The notes under the pieces were generated by a model. That model worked only from the letters and a program-made list of their open reading frames with translations. It had not been told where the DNA came from and searched no databases. Below, one piece after another: positions 7,765 through 16,389 of a stretch of DNA of 64,000 nucleotides. The stretch is from Bradyrhizobium sp. B097 (lineage in GTDB: Bacteria; Pseudomonadota; Alphaproteobacteria; Rhizobiales; Xanthobacteraceae), in the NCBI RefSeq assembly GCF_038957035.1, contig NZ_CP152412.1, positions 8,242,501 to 8,306,500 on the forward strand, in the 5' to 3' direction. The position numbers and the translations under genes were made by a program. Each line of letters begins with the position of its first letter. The stretch's first letter is position 1.

Positions 7765-8763
7765 TCAGGCGAGCCGCACCCGCGCGCTCGCCACCTCGTA
7801 CTCCGCGATCGTCTGGGCCAGCAGATCATCGACCGCGAGCACCCCCGTCACCCCTGAGGTGGAATGACCGCCGCTCCAGATGTCGCGCCAGCGTTTGGGG
7901 CGGCTTTCACGGGCGCCGATGTCGATGTCCTTGCCGATGTCGATCGCGCCGCGCGCCGGCAGATTGTTGGGATCGAGCCCGGCGGCCTCGATCGAGGGCC
8001 GCAGCATGTTGGTCTGCAGGCCCGTGAAGGCCGTCGTGAGCAGGATGTCGTCGGCCGTCGCTTCGACCAGCATCTGCTTGTACCTCGCCTCCGCCATGCT
8101 CTCGCGCGTCGCGATGAATTTGGTGCCCATATAGGCGAGATCGCAGCCGAGCGCCTCCGCGGCGCGCAGCGCGTGGCCGTCGCTGATGCCGCCGGCCAGC
8201 ACGATCGGGCCGTCGAAGAATGCGCGCACCGCGCGGACGAACACGAACGGATTGAGCCAGCCGGTCTGCCCGCCGGCGCCCGCGGTGAGCAGCACGAGCC
8301 CGTCGGCGCCTGCCGCGACCGCGCGCTCGGCATGACGGATCGAGGCGACGTCGGCGAACACCAGCGCGCCGGCATCGTGCAGAGGTGCGAGCACCGGCGC
8401 GGGCGAGCCGACCGAGGTGATCACGAGCTCGGGCTTGTGCCGCAGCAGCACCGCGAGATCCTGCGCCAGCCGCGTGTTGGAGCGATGCACGATCAGGTTC
8501 GGACAAATCGGCGCAGCCGTCCTGCCGCTTGCGTCGGCATGCGCCTGCAGGCGGCGCGCGATGTCGCCAAGCCACGCGTCGAGCTGTTCCGTCTCACGGC
8601 AATTCACCGTCGGAAACGAGCCGATCACGCCATTGCGGCAGGCAGCTACCACCAGCTCGACGCCCGACACCAGAAACATCGGCGCGGCAATCAGCGGCAA
8701 CCGGAGGCGATCGCGAAAACGCGCGAGAGGATCAGCGGACAAGTTGTTTCTTCCCTGCATCAT
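7765..8763 (-). CDS. Nitronate monooxygenase-like FMN enzyme (first copy)
   Basis: 332 aa. TIM-barrel flavoprotein of the 2-nitropropane dioxygenase/nitronate monooxygenase family: LPLIAAPMFLVSG near the N-terminus, the phosphate-binding GADGLVLLTAGAGGQTG, and VLAGGISDGHALRAAEALGCDLAYMGTKFIAT. These enzymes oxidise alkyl nitronates using FMN, and some members act on other substrates. Start at the tandem ATGs at 8763/8760. It is divergent (66 bp) from the acyl-CoA ligase at 8830, and a paralogue lies at 14622. The pairing with CoA-metabolism genes suggests a lipid-linked substrate, but this is inference. Confidence 0.85.
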   Translation of the reverse strand: MMQGRNNLSADPLARFRDRLRLPLIAAPMFLVSGVELVVAACRNGVIGSFPTVNCRETEQLDAWLGDIARRLQAHADASGRTAAPICPNLIVHRSNTRLAQDLAVLLRHKPELVITSVGSPAPVLAPLHDAGALVFADVASIRHAERAVAAGADGLVLLTAGAGGQTGWLNPFVFVRAVRAFFDGPIVLAGGISDGHALRAAEALGCDLAYMGTKFIATRESMAEARYKQMLVEATADDILLTTAFTGLQTNMLRPSIEAAGLDPNNLPARGAIDIGKDIDIGARESRPKRWRDIWSGGHSTSGVTGVLAVDDLLAQTIAEYEVASARVRLA

Positions 8764-8829
8764 TGTGTTAGCGTCATCGCCAACATTGGCACGAGAGAAG
8801 CCAAAGACAAAGGCGGGAGGGACAACGAC

Positions 8830-10392
8830 ATGAGCAATCCGCTCTATGCATTTCCGGCGGTGTGCGAGCAGACCTTGCGGGCACTGGCGCGCTACCCGTC
8901 GCGGACGGCCTTCGCCTGGCCGGGCGGCTCGCTCAGCTATCAGGGCGCGACCGATTTGATTGGACGGATGCAGAGCGTGTTCATGCGGCTCGGCTTTGCG
9001 CCGGGCACCCGCGTCGCGCTGCTCACCGCCAACCGCGCCGACAGCTGGTGTGCCGGCGTCGCCGCGCAATTGTCGCGGCTCGCTATCACCTGGCTGCATC
9101 CGCTCGGCTCGCTCGACGACCAGCTGTTCCAGATCGAGGACTCCGAGGCCGAGATGCTGATCGTCGACGGCATCACGTTTCGCGATCGTGGCGGCGAGCT
9201 CGCCGCGAAGGCCGCCGGCCTGAAGACCGTGTTCACGCTCGGCCCAGCAAATTACGGCGCCGACCTGTTGCAGGTGATCGAGGATGCCGGCAGCGCGACC
9301 GCGAAGAACTTTGCCTGCGAAGACGACATCTCGACCCTGAACTACACCGGCGGCACGACCGGCAAATCCAAGGGCGCGCTGCGCTATCACCGCGAATATG
9401 GCGGCTTCGCCGCCGCCATCCTCGCCGACTTCGAGATTCCGGAGACGCCGCGCTACCTGACGGTGGCGCCAATCAGCCATGTCGCCGGCACCAAGGTGCT
9501 GCCGACGCTGATGCGCGGCGGCACCGTGCACATGCTGAAGGGGTTCGATCCAGAGGCCGTGTTCAAGACCATCGCGCGCGAGAAGATCAACTTCACGCTG
9601 TTCGTGCCGACCATGATCTATGTGATGCTGGATCATCCGGCGCTGCCCAAAACCGACCTCTCCTCGCTCGAGCTGTTGCTCTACGGCGCCTCGGCGATGT
9701 CGCCGAGCCGGCTGGTCGAAGGCATCGAGCGGATCGGCCCGGTGTTCTCGCAGCTCTACGGCCAGACCGAATGCTATCCGGTCTCTGTGCTGCGCAAGGC
9801 GGACCATGACCCGAAGACGCCGGAGCTGTTCCTGTCCTGCGGCTTCCCGATCACCGCCTGCCAGGTGAAAATCCTCGATCAGGACGACCAGGAGGTCGCG
9901 ACCGGTGAGGCCGGCGAGATCTGCGTGCGCGCCACGCATGTGATGGCCGAGTACTGGAAGCGGCCCGACATCACGGCTGAGACCCTGAAGAGCGGCTGGC
10001 TGCACACCGGCGACATCGCCCGCAAGGACGAGCGCGGCTACATGTTCATCCTCGACCGCAAGAAGGACATGATCGTCTCCGGCGGCTTCAACATCTTTCC
10101 ACGCGAAGTCGAGGATGTCTTGTCGCAGCACGCCGACGTCGCGATGGTCGCCGTGGTCGGCGTGCCCGACGACAAATGGGGCGAGGCCGTCACCGCCGTC
10201 GTGGTGGCACGCGAGGGCACTGTGCCCGACGCCGACGAGCTGATCAGCCTCGTGAAGGCAAAGAAGGGCTCGGCGCACGCACCGAAGCAGATCCAGTTCG
10301 TCAAGGAGCTGCCGATGACCGGCGTCGGCAAGATCGACAAGAAGGTGCTGAAGGCGCGCTTCTGGTCCGGCCGCGACCGCATGGTGGGGTGA
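8830..10392 (+). CDS. AMP-binding acyl-CoA synthetase
   Basis: 520 aa, ANL superfamily. The phosphate loop is LNYTGGTTGKSKG; then come LLYGASAMSP, QLYGQTECYP (aryl/acyl adenylate site), GWLHTGDIARKDERGY (hinge Asp) and the C-terminal GKIDKK catalytic Lys region. It is expected to activate a carboxylic acid to its CoA thioester through an acyl-AMP. The start at 8830 is supported by GGGAGGG about 9 nt upstream. It is divergent from the nitronate-monooxygenase gene. Substrate chain length cannot be read from the sequence. Confidence 0.9.
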   Translation: MSNPLYAFPAVCEQTLRALARYPSRTAFAWPGGSLSYQGATDLIGRMQSVFMRLGFAPGTRVALLTANRADSWCAGVAAQLSRLAITWLHPLGSLDDQLFQIEDSEAEMLIVDGITFRDRGGELAAKAAGLKTVFTLGPANYGADLLQVIEDAGSATAKNFACEDDISTLNYTGGTTGKSKGALRYHREYGGFAAAILADFEIPETPRYLTVAPISHVAGTKVLPTLMRGGTVHMLKGFDPEAVFKTIAREKINFTLFVPTMIYVMLDHPALPKTDLSSLELLLYGASAMSPSRLVEGIERIGPVFSQLYGQTECYPVSVLRKADHDPKTPELFLSCGFPITACQVKILDQDDQEVATGEAGEICVRATHVMAEYWKRPDITAETLKSGWLHTGDIARKDERGYMFILDRKKDMIVSGGFNIFPREVEDVLSQHADVAMVAVVGVPDDKWGEAVTAVVVAREGTVPDADELISLVKAKKGSAHAPKQIQFVKELPMTGVGKIDKKVLKARFWSGRDRMVG

Positions 10393-10420
10393 CGTTCGCC
10401 GAACTCAATCCCGTCATCCT

Positions 10421-11357
10421 GAGAGCCTGACCGAAAAAGCAGTGAGTGATTTCAGTCGGCTGTGATTCCTTCGGATTTGCAAAGATTCGAGGGAGTGCAC
10501 CATGCCATGGACCAAAATCACTCGTGCTCAGTATCTGCGGAACGGACTGCGCTATGCAAGCGACATGACCGACGCGGAGTGGCGTCTGATAGCCAGGAAG
10601 TTGCCGGGTCGGCGTCGATTGGGCCGCCCGCGGAAGGTTGATCTGCGCAAGGTGGTCGAGGCCATTTTGTTCATTCTGTCCACCGGCTGCCAATGGCGCG
10701 CTCTGCCGCGGGAGTTCCCGCCGTACTCGACGGTGCAAGGTTATTTCTATACTTGGCGCGATACTCGCCGATGGCACAGGATCGTGAAGGCTCTGGTCCG
10801 ACAGGCACGGCGCAAACTCGGCCGCAAGCCGACACCGACGGCGGCCGTCATCGACAGTCAGAGCGCTTCGACGACACAAGCCGGCGGCCCGCGCGGCTTC
10901 GATCCGGGCAAACGTGTTAACGGACGTAAGCGGCACATCGTCACCGATACCAACGGTCTCTTGCTGGCCGTCCACGTTCACCCAGCCAATGTTCAGGACG
11001 TGCATGGTGCAGTCCCCTTACTGGAGCGCGTGCGAGAGCGCTTTCCGAAGCTGCGTCATGTCTTTGCTGACCGGGTTTATCGCGGAAAGCAGCTTGTTGG
11101 CGCGCTCTCCCATTGCGGGCCATGGACCATTGAGATCGTTCAGCGGCCGCCTGGGGTCAAAGGCTTCCAGCTCTTACCACGACGCTGGGTCGTCGAGCGC
11201 ACCTTCGCGTGGTTCGGCAGGTGTCGCCGCCTCTCCAGAGATTTCGAGGGCTCCGCCTCAACTGAGGTCGCCTGGCTCCTCGTAGCCCATCTCAGACTCT
11301 TGACCCGACGCCTCGCTACGCCCTGAAAATACTCAGCTCATTTGGAGTCAGACTCTC
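10421..11357 (+). mobile_element. IS5-family insertion sequence
   Basis: About 937 bp, bounded by imperfect inverted repeats: GAGAGCCTGAC at the left and, on the complementary strand at the right, GAGAGTCTGAC; about 25 of 35 terminal positions match. It contains one intact transposase gene. The flanks read ATCCT on the left and AGGAGGCC on the right, so the element interrupts a host palindromic repeat. The exact ends are uncertain by 2-3 bp because the flanking CTGAG/CTCAG is itself symmetric with the repeats. Confidence 0.8.
10502..11326 (+). CDS. IS5-family DDE transposase
   Basis: 274 aa, full length with no frameshift. The N-terminal DNA-binding part has MTDAEWRLIARKLPG and VVEAILFILSTGCQWRALP. 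Catalytic residues are in AVIDSQSAS (first Asp), HVFADRVYRGK (second Asp) and RWVVERTFAWFGRCRRL (Glu with the Y-R-E-K-like signature of this family). One continuous frame suggests the element could still be active. It is the only gene of the 10421-11357 insertion. Confidence 0.92.
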   Translation: MPWTKITRAQYLRNGLRYASDMTDAEWRLIARKLPGRRRLGRPRKVDLRKVVEAILFILSTGCQWRALPREFPPYSTVQGYFYTWRDTRRWHRIVKALVRQARRKLGRKPTPTAAVIDSQSASTTQAGGPRGFDPGKRVNGRKRHIVTDTNGLLLAVHVHPANVQDVHGAVPLLERVRERFPKLRHVFADRVYRGKQLVGALSHCGPWTIEIVQRPPGVKGFQLLPRRWVVERTFAWFGRCRRLSRDFEGSASTEVAWLLVAHLRLLTRRLATP

Positions 11358-11486
11358 AGGAGGCCGCGCAGCGGCCGTCTCGAAGGATGCACGGCCGAGA
11401 TATCTCAGCGTGCGTCTCGGCCCATCGCGGCGGCAGCCGGGCCGACGCCCTTCGAGGCGCCGCTTCGCGGCTCCTCAGGGTGACGG
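11358..11486. repeat. Palindromic intergenic repeat, split by the IS5 element
   Basis: AGGAGGCCGCGCAGCGGCC...CTCGAAGGATG near 11358-11389 pairs with CCCTTCGAGGCGCCGCTTC...CTCCTCAGGGTGACG at 11446-11485. The missing outer part of the left arm (CCGTCATCCT, 10411-10420) lies on the other side of the insertion. The right arm runs into the 3' end of the histidine-kinase gene, supplying its last codons. Confidence 0.7.
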
Positions 11487-13613
11487 TGAGAGAGCGCTGG
11501 GATTTGCGACAGGAGTGAGCTGACCGGCCCCCTGCGCCAGCAGCTGATCGAGCCGCTCGCGCAGCTGATCCTGGTGGTAGGGCTTGGCCAGCCGCGGCAG
11601 GTCGACCTGAGTGCCGTCGGGCAGTTCAGCATAGCCGGTGGCGAGCAGGACAACGAGATGCGGGCGCAACTCGCGCGAGGCCGCGGCCAGTTCGATGCCG
11701 GTCATGCCCGGCATCACGTGATCGGTCATCATCAGGTCGATCTCCTGGTCGCTCCTGAGGATATCGAGCGCGTGCGGTCCGGAACTGGCGCCGATCACGC
11801 GATGGCCGAGGTCCTCCAGCATCTCCGTGGTCGACATCGCGATCAGCGGATCGTCGTCAACCAGCAGGATCACCGCCGAGCGCTTGACCTTCTGTGCCGC
11901 AGGCGCCGGGGTCTCGACCGCCGGCGCTGTTGTCGCGACCGGCAGCACCAGCACGGCCGTGGTGCCCTTGCCGACCGCGCTCGACAGCTGCAGCGTGCCG
12001 CCGAGCTGCACCGCGAGCCCGTGCACCATCGACAGGCCGAGACCGGTCCCCTTGCCCACCGGCTTTGACGAGAAGAACGGCTCGATCGCCCGCTTCAGCA
12101 CGTCCGGCGACATGCCACTGCCGCTGTCGACCACCGACAGCTTCAGGTAATTGCCCGGCTGCAGCGCGGGATCGCCCTTGACCTGATCGCTCCTGACCTG
12201 ATCGTTTTTGGCCTGCCAGGCCGCGAGGCGGATTTCGATCACGCCGCCATCCGGCATCGCATCGCGCGCGTTGATCGCAAGGTTGAGCACCGCAAGTTCG
12301 AGCTGGTTGGTATCGACGCAGGCCGCCGGCAGTCCGTCCGGGATATCCAACCGCAGCGTGATGCGCGGCCCGAGCGAGCGCTCGAGCAGTTCGCTCATAT
12401 CGCGCACCAGCGCGCCGAGATCGACCGGCACCGCGCGCAGATCCTGCTGCCGTGCGAAGGCCAACAGCCGCTGCGTCAGCGAGGCACCGCGCTCGGCGCC
12501 CTGCAACGCGCCGTCGACCAGCCGGCGCAGGCGTGGGTCCTCCGGCATCCGCTTGCGCAGCAGATCGAGATTGCCCATCACGGCCATCAGCAGATTGTTG
12601 AAGTCGTGCGCGACGCCGCCGGTAAGCTGGCCGATCGCCTCCATCTTCTGCGCATGGCGGAGCTGTTCCTGCGCCCGCTCGCGCGCGGCGACCTCCTTCA
12701 TCAGGTCGGCGGTGCGCTGTTCGACGCGCTGCTCCAGCGTCGCGGTGAGCTCGGCAAGCGCGGTGCGTTCTGCGGCGAGCTGCGCCAGCAGCGCCTCGCG
12801 CTCGATCTCCGCGGTCTTGCGCGCGGTGATGTCGGAGCAGACCCCGACCAGCGATCGGATGCTGCCGTCGGGCCGGCGCACCGCGCGGGCGCGGACATCG
12901 AGCCAGTGCTGGGTGCCGTCGGGCCAGATGTTGCGATACTCGATCCGGTAATCCGCGCCGGTGCGCAGCGTTTGCTCGACGATTTCGCTGCGGCGGGCGC
13001 GGTCATCGGGATGCACCGCGTCGAGCAGATCCTGATAGGTGAAGGGACCGCGAGGCTTGCGCCCGAAGAATGTCTTGCAGGTCGGCGACGCCTCGAGCTC
13101 GAAATCCGGCAGATGAAGTTCGAGCGCGCCGAGATGGCCGGCATCGAGCGCGGTCTGCAACAGGTCTTCGCTCTCGGTCAGGTCTTCCAGTATCTGGCGG
13201 GTCTGGTACTGGCGGCGGCGGCCACGCACCGCCGCGGCGACCAGGCTCACCAGCGTGGTCGGATGGAACGGACGCTCGATGAAGGTGACATTGCCGAGCG
13301 CGCGGCCGAGCCGCGCCGCTTCGGGATTGCGCTCGGGCCCGCCCTTCTCGCTCATCAGCACGACGGGAAAATCCGACCATGACGGCTGCTCGTTCAGCCA
13401 GCGCGTCAGGCCGGCAAGGTCGGCGGTCCTGATCGCCTCGTCGGCAATGATGCCAAGGCCCGCCCCGCTCGCGACCTGGTGCTCGAGCTCGGCGAGGTCG
13501 CCGCAGATGTTGGCGTAGTAACCGGCTTCCTTGATCAGGTGGGCAGTCTTGACGGCGTCCCGCTCGCTCGCGGCGAGGATGACCGCGCGTTCCGAGGACG
13601 GGCCGGGCTTCAC
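11475..13613 (-). CDS. Hybrid sensor histidine kinase with N-terminal pseudo-receiver
   Basis: 712 aa, soluble. Order: a degenerate receiver-like domain (about 10-130, acidic pocket replaced by AASERD), a PAS domain with PAC tail (about 150-270, [20 protein letters not shown]), a coiled coil, the phosphoacceptor helix [12 protein letters not shown], an ATPase domain ([37 protein letters not shown]) and a C-terminal receiver ([11 protein letters not shown], phospho-Asp in [12 protein letters not shown]). The GTG start at 13613 overlaps the stop of a 36-codon upstream frame, and in-frame sequence above it is not protein-like. Target unknown; no separate response-regulator gene adjoins it. Confidence 0.85.
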   Translation of the reverse strand: MKPGPSSERAVILAASERDAVKTAHLIKEAGYYANICGDLAELEHQVASGAGLGIIADEAIRTADLAGLTRWLNEQPSWSDFPVVLMSEKGGPERNPEAARLGRALGNVTFIERPFHPTTLVSLVAAAVRGRRRQYQTRQILEDLTESEDLLQTALDAGHLGALELHLPDFELEASPTCKTFFGRKPRGPFTYQDLLDAVHPDDRARRSEIVEQTLRTGADYRIEYRNIWPDGTQHWLDVRARAVRRPDGSIRSLVGVCSDITARKTAEIEREALLAQLAAERTALAELTATLEQRVEQRTADLMKEVAARERAQEQLRHAQKMEAIGQLTGGVAHDFNNLLMAVMGNLDLLRKRMPEDPRLRRLVDGALQGAERGASLTQRLLAFARQQDLRAVPVDLGALVRDMSELLERSLGPRITLRLDIPDGLPAACVDTNQLELAVLNLAINARDAMPDGGVIEIRLAAWQAKNDQVRSDQVKGDPALQPGNYLKLSVVDSGSGMSPDVLKRAIEPFFSSKPVGKGTGLGLSMVHGLAVQLGGTLQLSSAVGKGTTAVLVLPVATTAPAVETPAPAAQKVKRSAVILLVDDDPLIAMSTTEMLEDLGHRVIGASSGPHALDILRSDQEIDLMMTDHVMPGMTGIELAAASRELRPHLVVLLATGYAELPDGTQVDLPRLAKPYHQDQLRERLDQLLAQGAGQLTPVANPSALSPSP

Positions 13614-13720
13614 CGCGAGGCTCCGAGCCACCGCGCAGCGCCGATACCACCCGCCCGCAACGGACAGGGCCGCCGGACGGCCTTGGCCAGGAAACCGGCG
13701 GCGAGATCGATGCGCGTCAT
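13610..13720 (-). CDS. Possible 36-codon upstream reading frame of the kinase gene
   Basis: ATG at 13720 reads MTRIDLAAGFLAKAVRR..., ending in TGA at 13612-13610, which overlaps the kinase GTG start as GTGA. That arrangement allows translational coupling. Alternatively, the kinase originally began here and a single-base shift separates the two frames. No recognised family; low confidence that it is a functional peptide. Confidence 0.3.
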   Translation of the reverse strand: MTRIDLAAGFLAKAVRRPCPLRAGGIGAARWLGASR

Positions 13721-13741
13721 GACACCCCCTAACGAGACGAA

Positions 13742-13767
13742 AACTCGTTGGTGCCGCCAACCGTTCC
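13742..13767 (-). promoter_or_regulatory. Possible EcfG-type promoter upstream of the kinase
   Basis: On the minus strand GGAAC (13767-13763) is followed after 17 nt by AGTT (13745-13742), close to the GGAAC-N16/17-CGTT general-stress consensus, with the first base of the -10 differing. An inverted GTTGG-N5-CCAAC repeat overlaps the spacer. The region downstream (13789-13820) also holds an 11-bp perfect hairpin. Confidence 0.3.
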
Positions 13768-13848
13768 GGACCCGCAGGGGTATTTTTGCACAAGGGCAGC
13801 CGCTCCGGGCTGCCCTTGTCCATCGTGGTGGGTGAAACCGGTCCGGCG

Positions 13849-14625
13849 CTAGCGCCGCTCGATCACCAGGCTCTGGACGGCCCTGCCGAAATAGCCGCTG
13901 ATGTCGGCGAGCCGCGACATCGCAAGCCCTGCACCGTCAGGCCCGATCCAGGACTCGCTGTCGAGCAGGACCCAGTCCCCGACCGGCTCGCGCGCCAGGC
14001 TCACGGAGAGGTCGGCGTTGATGAAGGTCCACTGACTGAAATCGAGCGCCGGCGAAACGCCGTTGGAGAAATCCGAAGCGACCACCGCACGCATCGCCTG
14101 CGAGACGGTGGAGCCCTCGATCAGCGGCTGGTTGACGCGGAACCAGATCGCGCCCGGGCCCAGCACGCCGAAGCGGCCGCGCGCGGCGCGCATCGAGATG
14201 TTCTTCACGAACGGACTGTTCGCAAGGTTACCCGGCTCGACGATGCTTTCGTCGGGGCCCGGCAGATCGACCGGAAGGGCTGCGACATCCGGCGGCAGCT
14301 CGGCCGCCTGCTGCTTGATCTTGAGCACGGTGGCCGAGACGACGAGAACGCCGGCGGCGAGCAGTCTGACGCCGCAGAGCTGGATCTTGCGGCCGTCGCG
14401 CAGGATCTCGCTCGAGACCGTCAGCGGCGCCACCGGCACCGGGCGCATCAGGTCGATCGTGACCCGCGCGATCCGCATCGGCACCGGCGTGGGGATGGCT
14501 TCTGCGGCCCACACCACCAGCGCGGCCGGCGCGGAACCGTGCTGCATCCGCGGGTCCCATGGACCCGCGGCATCGGGACTGGTGACGACGCGGTCGCCGT
14601 CAACGCGAAAGATCGGCTCCATCAA
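13849..14625 (-). CDS. TesB-like acyl-CoA thioesterase family protein
   Basis: 258 aa, double-hotdog layout. The N-terminal half has WDPRMQHGSAPAALVVWAAE and ARVTIDLMRPVP (the hotdog helix and following strand). The C-terminal half has FSNGVSPALDFSQWTFINADLSVSLAREPVGDWVLLD. Members of this family hydrolyse acyl-CoA to the free acid or serve as dehydratase-like relatives. Its ATG overlaps the stop of the upstream nitronate-monooxygenase gene (ATGA, 14622-14625), so the two are translationally coupled and probably act on one pathway. Confidence 0.8.
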   Translation of the reverse strand: MMEPIFRVDGDRVVTSPDAAGPWDPRMQHGSAPAALVVWAAEAIPTPVPMRIARVTIDLMRPVPVAPLTVSSEILRDGRKIQLCGVRLLAAGVLVVSATVLKIKQQAAELPPDVAALPVDLPGPDESIVEPGNLANSPFVKNISMRAARGRFGVLGPGAIWFRVNQPLIEGSTVSQAMRAVVASDFSNGVSPALDFSQWTFINADLSVSLAREPVGDWVLLDSESWIGPDGAGLAMSRLADISGYFGRAVQSLVIERR

Positions 14626-15593
14626 CCAAGCGCCGGATCGACTGCTTCGTCATACTCTTTCTTGAAGCGGGCGATTAGCTCGGCCGCGGGCACCACCTTG
14701 GAGATGCTGCCGACGCCCTGGCCGGAGCCCCAGATCTCTTTCCAGGCCTTCGGCTTGGCGCGCTCGCCCGACGAGTCAGTGCCGAAGCTCATCTTCGAGG
14801 GATCGGAGGTCGGCAGGTTTTCCGGATCCATGCCGGCAGCGACGATCGACGGCTTCAGGTAGTTGCCGTGCACGCCGGTGAACAGATTGGAGTAGACGAT
14901 GTCCTCGGCGGACGAATTGGTGATCATGCTCTTGTAGCCCTCGACCGCATTTGCCTCTTTGGTCGCGATGAAGGCGGAGCCGATATAGGCGAAGTCGGCG
15001 CCGATGATGCGCGCCGCGCGAATGGCGCGGCCATTGGCGATGGTGCCCGACAGCGCGATCGGCCCGTCGAACCACTGCCGCGTCTCCGACACGAACGGGA
15101 ACGGCGACAGCGTGCCGGCATGACCGCCGGCGCCGGCCGCGACCAGGATCAGGCCGTCGGCGCCCTTCTCGATCGCCTTGTGCGCGAACTTCTGGTTGAT
15201 CACATCGTGGAACACGATGCCGCCCCAGCCGTGGACGGCCTGGTTGAGCTCCTCGCGCGCGCCGAGCGAGGAGATGATCATCGGCACCTTGTGCTTCTCG
15301 CAAAGCGCCATGTCGTGATCGAGCCGGTTGTTCGACTTGTGCACGATCTGGTTCACCGCGAACGGCGCTGACGGCCGCTCCGGATGCGCCTTGTCGTAGG
15401 CGGCAAGCTCTTCCTTGATCCGGTACAGCCATTCATCGAGCAGTTCCGGCGGCCGCGCGTTCAGTGACGGAAACGAGCCGACCACTCCGGCCTTGCACTG
15501 GGCGATGACGAGGTCGGGCACCGAGATGATAAACAGCGGTGCCCCGATCACGGGAAGAGACAGGCGGCCCTTGAACAGAGCAGGCATGGACAT
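14622..15593 (-). CDS. Nitronate monooxygenase-like FMN enzyme (second copy)
   Basis: 323 aa. Same family as the 7765 gene but clearly diverged: LPVIGAPLFIISVPD at the N-terminus, ADGLILVAAGAGGHAG for the FMN phosphate site, and ALSGTIANGRAIRAARIIGADFAYIGSAFIAT. It ends in a longer tail with GSISKVVPAAELIARFKKEYDEA. It is the first gene of a coupled pair with the TesB-like thioesterase. Upstream on the minus strand a TTGACA (15667-15662) may be its -35, with no good -10. Physiological substrate unknown. Confidence 0.87.
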   Translation of the reverse strand: MSMPALFKGRLSLPVIGAPLFIISVPDLVIAQCKAGVVGSFPSLNARPPELLDEWLYRIKEELAAYDKAHPERPSAPFAVNQIVHKSNNRLDHDMALCEKHKVPMIISSLGAREELNQAVHGWGGIVFHDVINQKFAHKAIEKGADGLILVAAGAGGHAGTLSPFPFVSETRQWFDGPIALSGTIANGRAIRAARIIGADFAYIGSAFIATKEANAVEGYKSMITNSSAEDIVYSNLFTGVHGNYLKPSIVAAGMDPENLPTSDPSKMSFGTDSSGERAKPKAWKEIWGSGQGVGSISKVVPAAELIARFKKEYDEAVDPALG

Positions 15594-15764
15594 TGGCGGC
15601 GGATCCTCAAGTTGGTTGGTCTCGAATGCTGATCGTCATACCAACAAGGCAATCTTTCCAGTGTCAAGTATTGCGTTACGGCGCTGCAAAAAGGATGACA
15701 AAACCTCATCCAGATGCCGTGTTTTCGGGCGCATCTGGCATCCCAGACGCGGTTTCGACCATCT

Positions 15765-16307
15765 TTATTGGCAGACCGCCCGTGTCACGAAATTTTCCGT
15801 CTTGCAGTCGTTCGGCCCGCGCTTGTGGCCCGGCAGATAGACCAGCGGCGAGCATTTCTCGGAGGCGTCGGTATCGATGCTCTTGCCCTCCTTGAACCCC
15901 TTGCTCTGGCACAGCCGGTCGGCGCCGATCTTGCAGTCCGGCGCGCCGTTCGAGGCCACCACGCAGGCCGCGCGCCCGGTCACCATCGTCGAGGGGCGCG
16001 CAATGTTCGACAGATCGTTGATGGTCTCGCTGGGGCTCTTCAGCTGTGGCAGCGCCGACTTCGACTTCTCGAACAGCTTTCCGATTTCGTCGATCAGTCC
16101 GGGATTCTCGCGCTCGACTGGCGCCGGCGACAGCTCGATCTGTTGTTGCTGCGGAGACTCAACAGGCTGCTGCGCCGGCGACTGCACGCCGAGCGCAGGC
16201 GGCGCAGTCTGCGCCCGTGCGCTGTCGGTCGCAGGCAGCGCCATCGACAGCGCAAGGCCCGCCATCGCAACGCGCGCCTTGGCTGGATTGAGTCTCGTGA
16301 GATTCAC
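15765..16307 (-). CDS. Exported Cys-containing hypothetical protein
   Basis: 180 aa. A signal peptide (basic start, then VAMAGLALSMALPATDSARA) precedes a Gln/Pro-rich linker (about 35-65). The C-terminal 80 residues carry five Cys (AACVV, APDCK, RLCQSKGF, EKCSPL, NDCKTE) plus a terminal Cys-Gln, probably disulfide-bonded in the periplasm. No enzymatic motif is visible. It is a single gene between two leftward genes. Function unknown. Confidence 0.6.
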   Translation of the reverse strand: MNLTRLNPAKARVAMAGLALSMALPATDSARAQTAPPALGVQSPAQQPVESPQQQQIELSPAPVERENPGLIDEIGKLFEKSKSALPQLKSPSETINDLSNIARPSTMVTGRAACVVASNGAPDCKIGADRLCQSKGFKEGKSIDTDASEKCSPLVYLPGHKRGPNDCKTENFVTRAVCQ

Positions 16308-16389
16308 CGGTCGTCGATTCCATCAGCCAACGCAACGACCGTAATCCGAAGCCGTCCGCGAGCAAAGACGCGAACAGCTAGAACTTTGG

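Noticed and set aside
7864..8829. In-frame extension of the acyl-CoA ligase upstream of 8830
   Set aside because: It is antisense to the nitronate-monooxygenase gene; the ligase has a good ribosome-binding site at 8830.
8764..10278. In-frame extension of the first nitronate monooxygenase upstream of 8763
   Set aside because: It is antisense to the acyl-CoA ligase and has no family similarity.
10421..11357. Composite transposon with the IS1111-type element
   Set aside because: The two insertion sequences are of different families and 42 kb apart, with ordinary core genes between them.
13789..13820. 11-bp hairpin as terminator of the thioesterase operon
   Set aside because: It has no T-run on the appropriate side and lies upstream, not downstream, of the operon's stop for rightward reading; left as an unexplained hairpin in the kinase upstream region.
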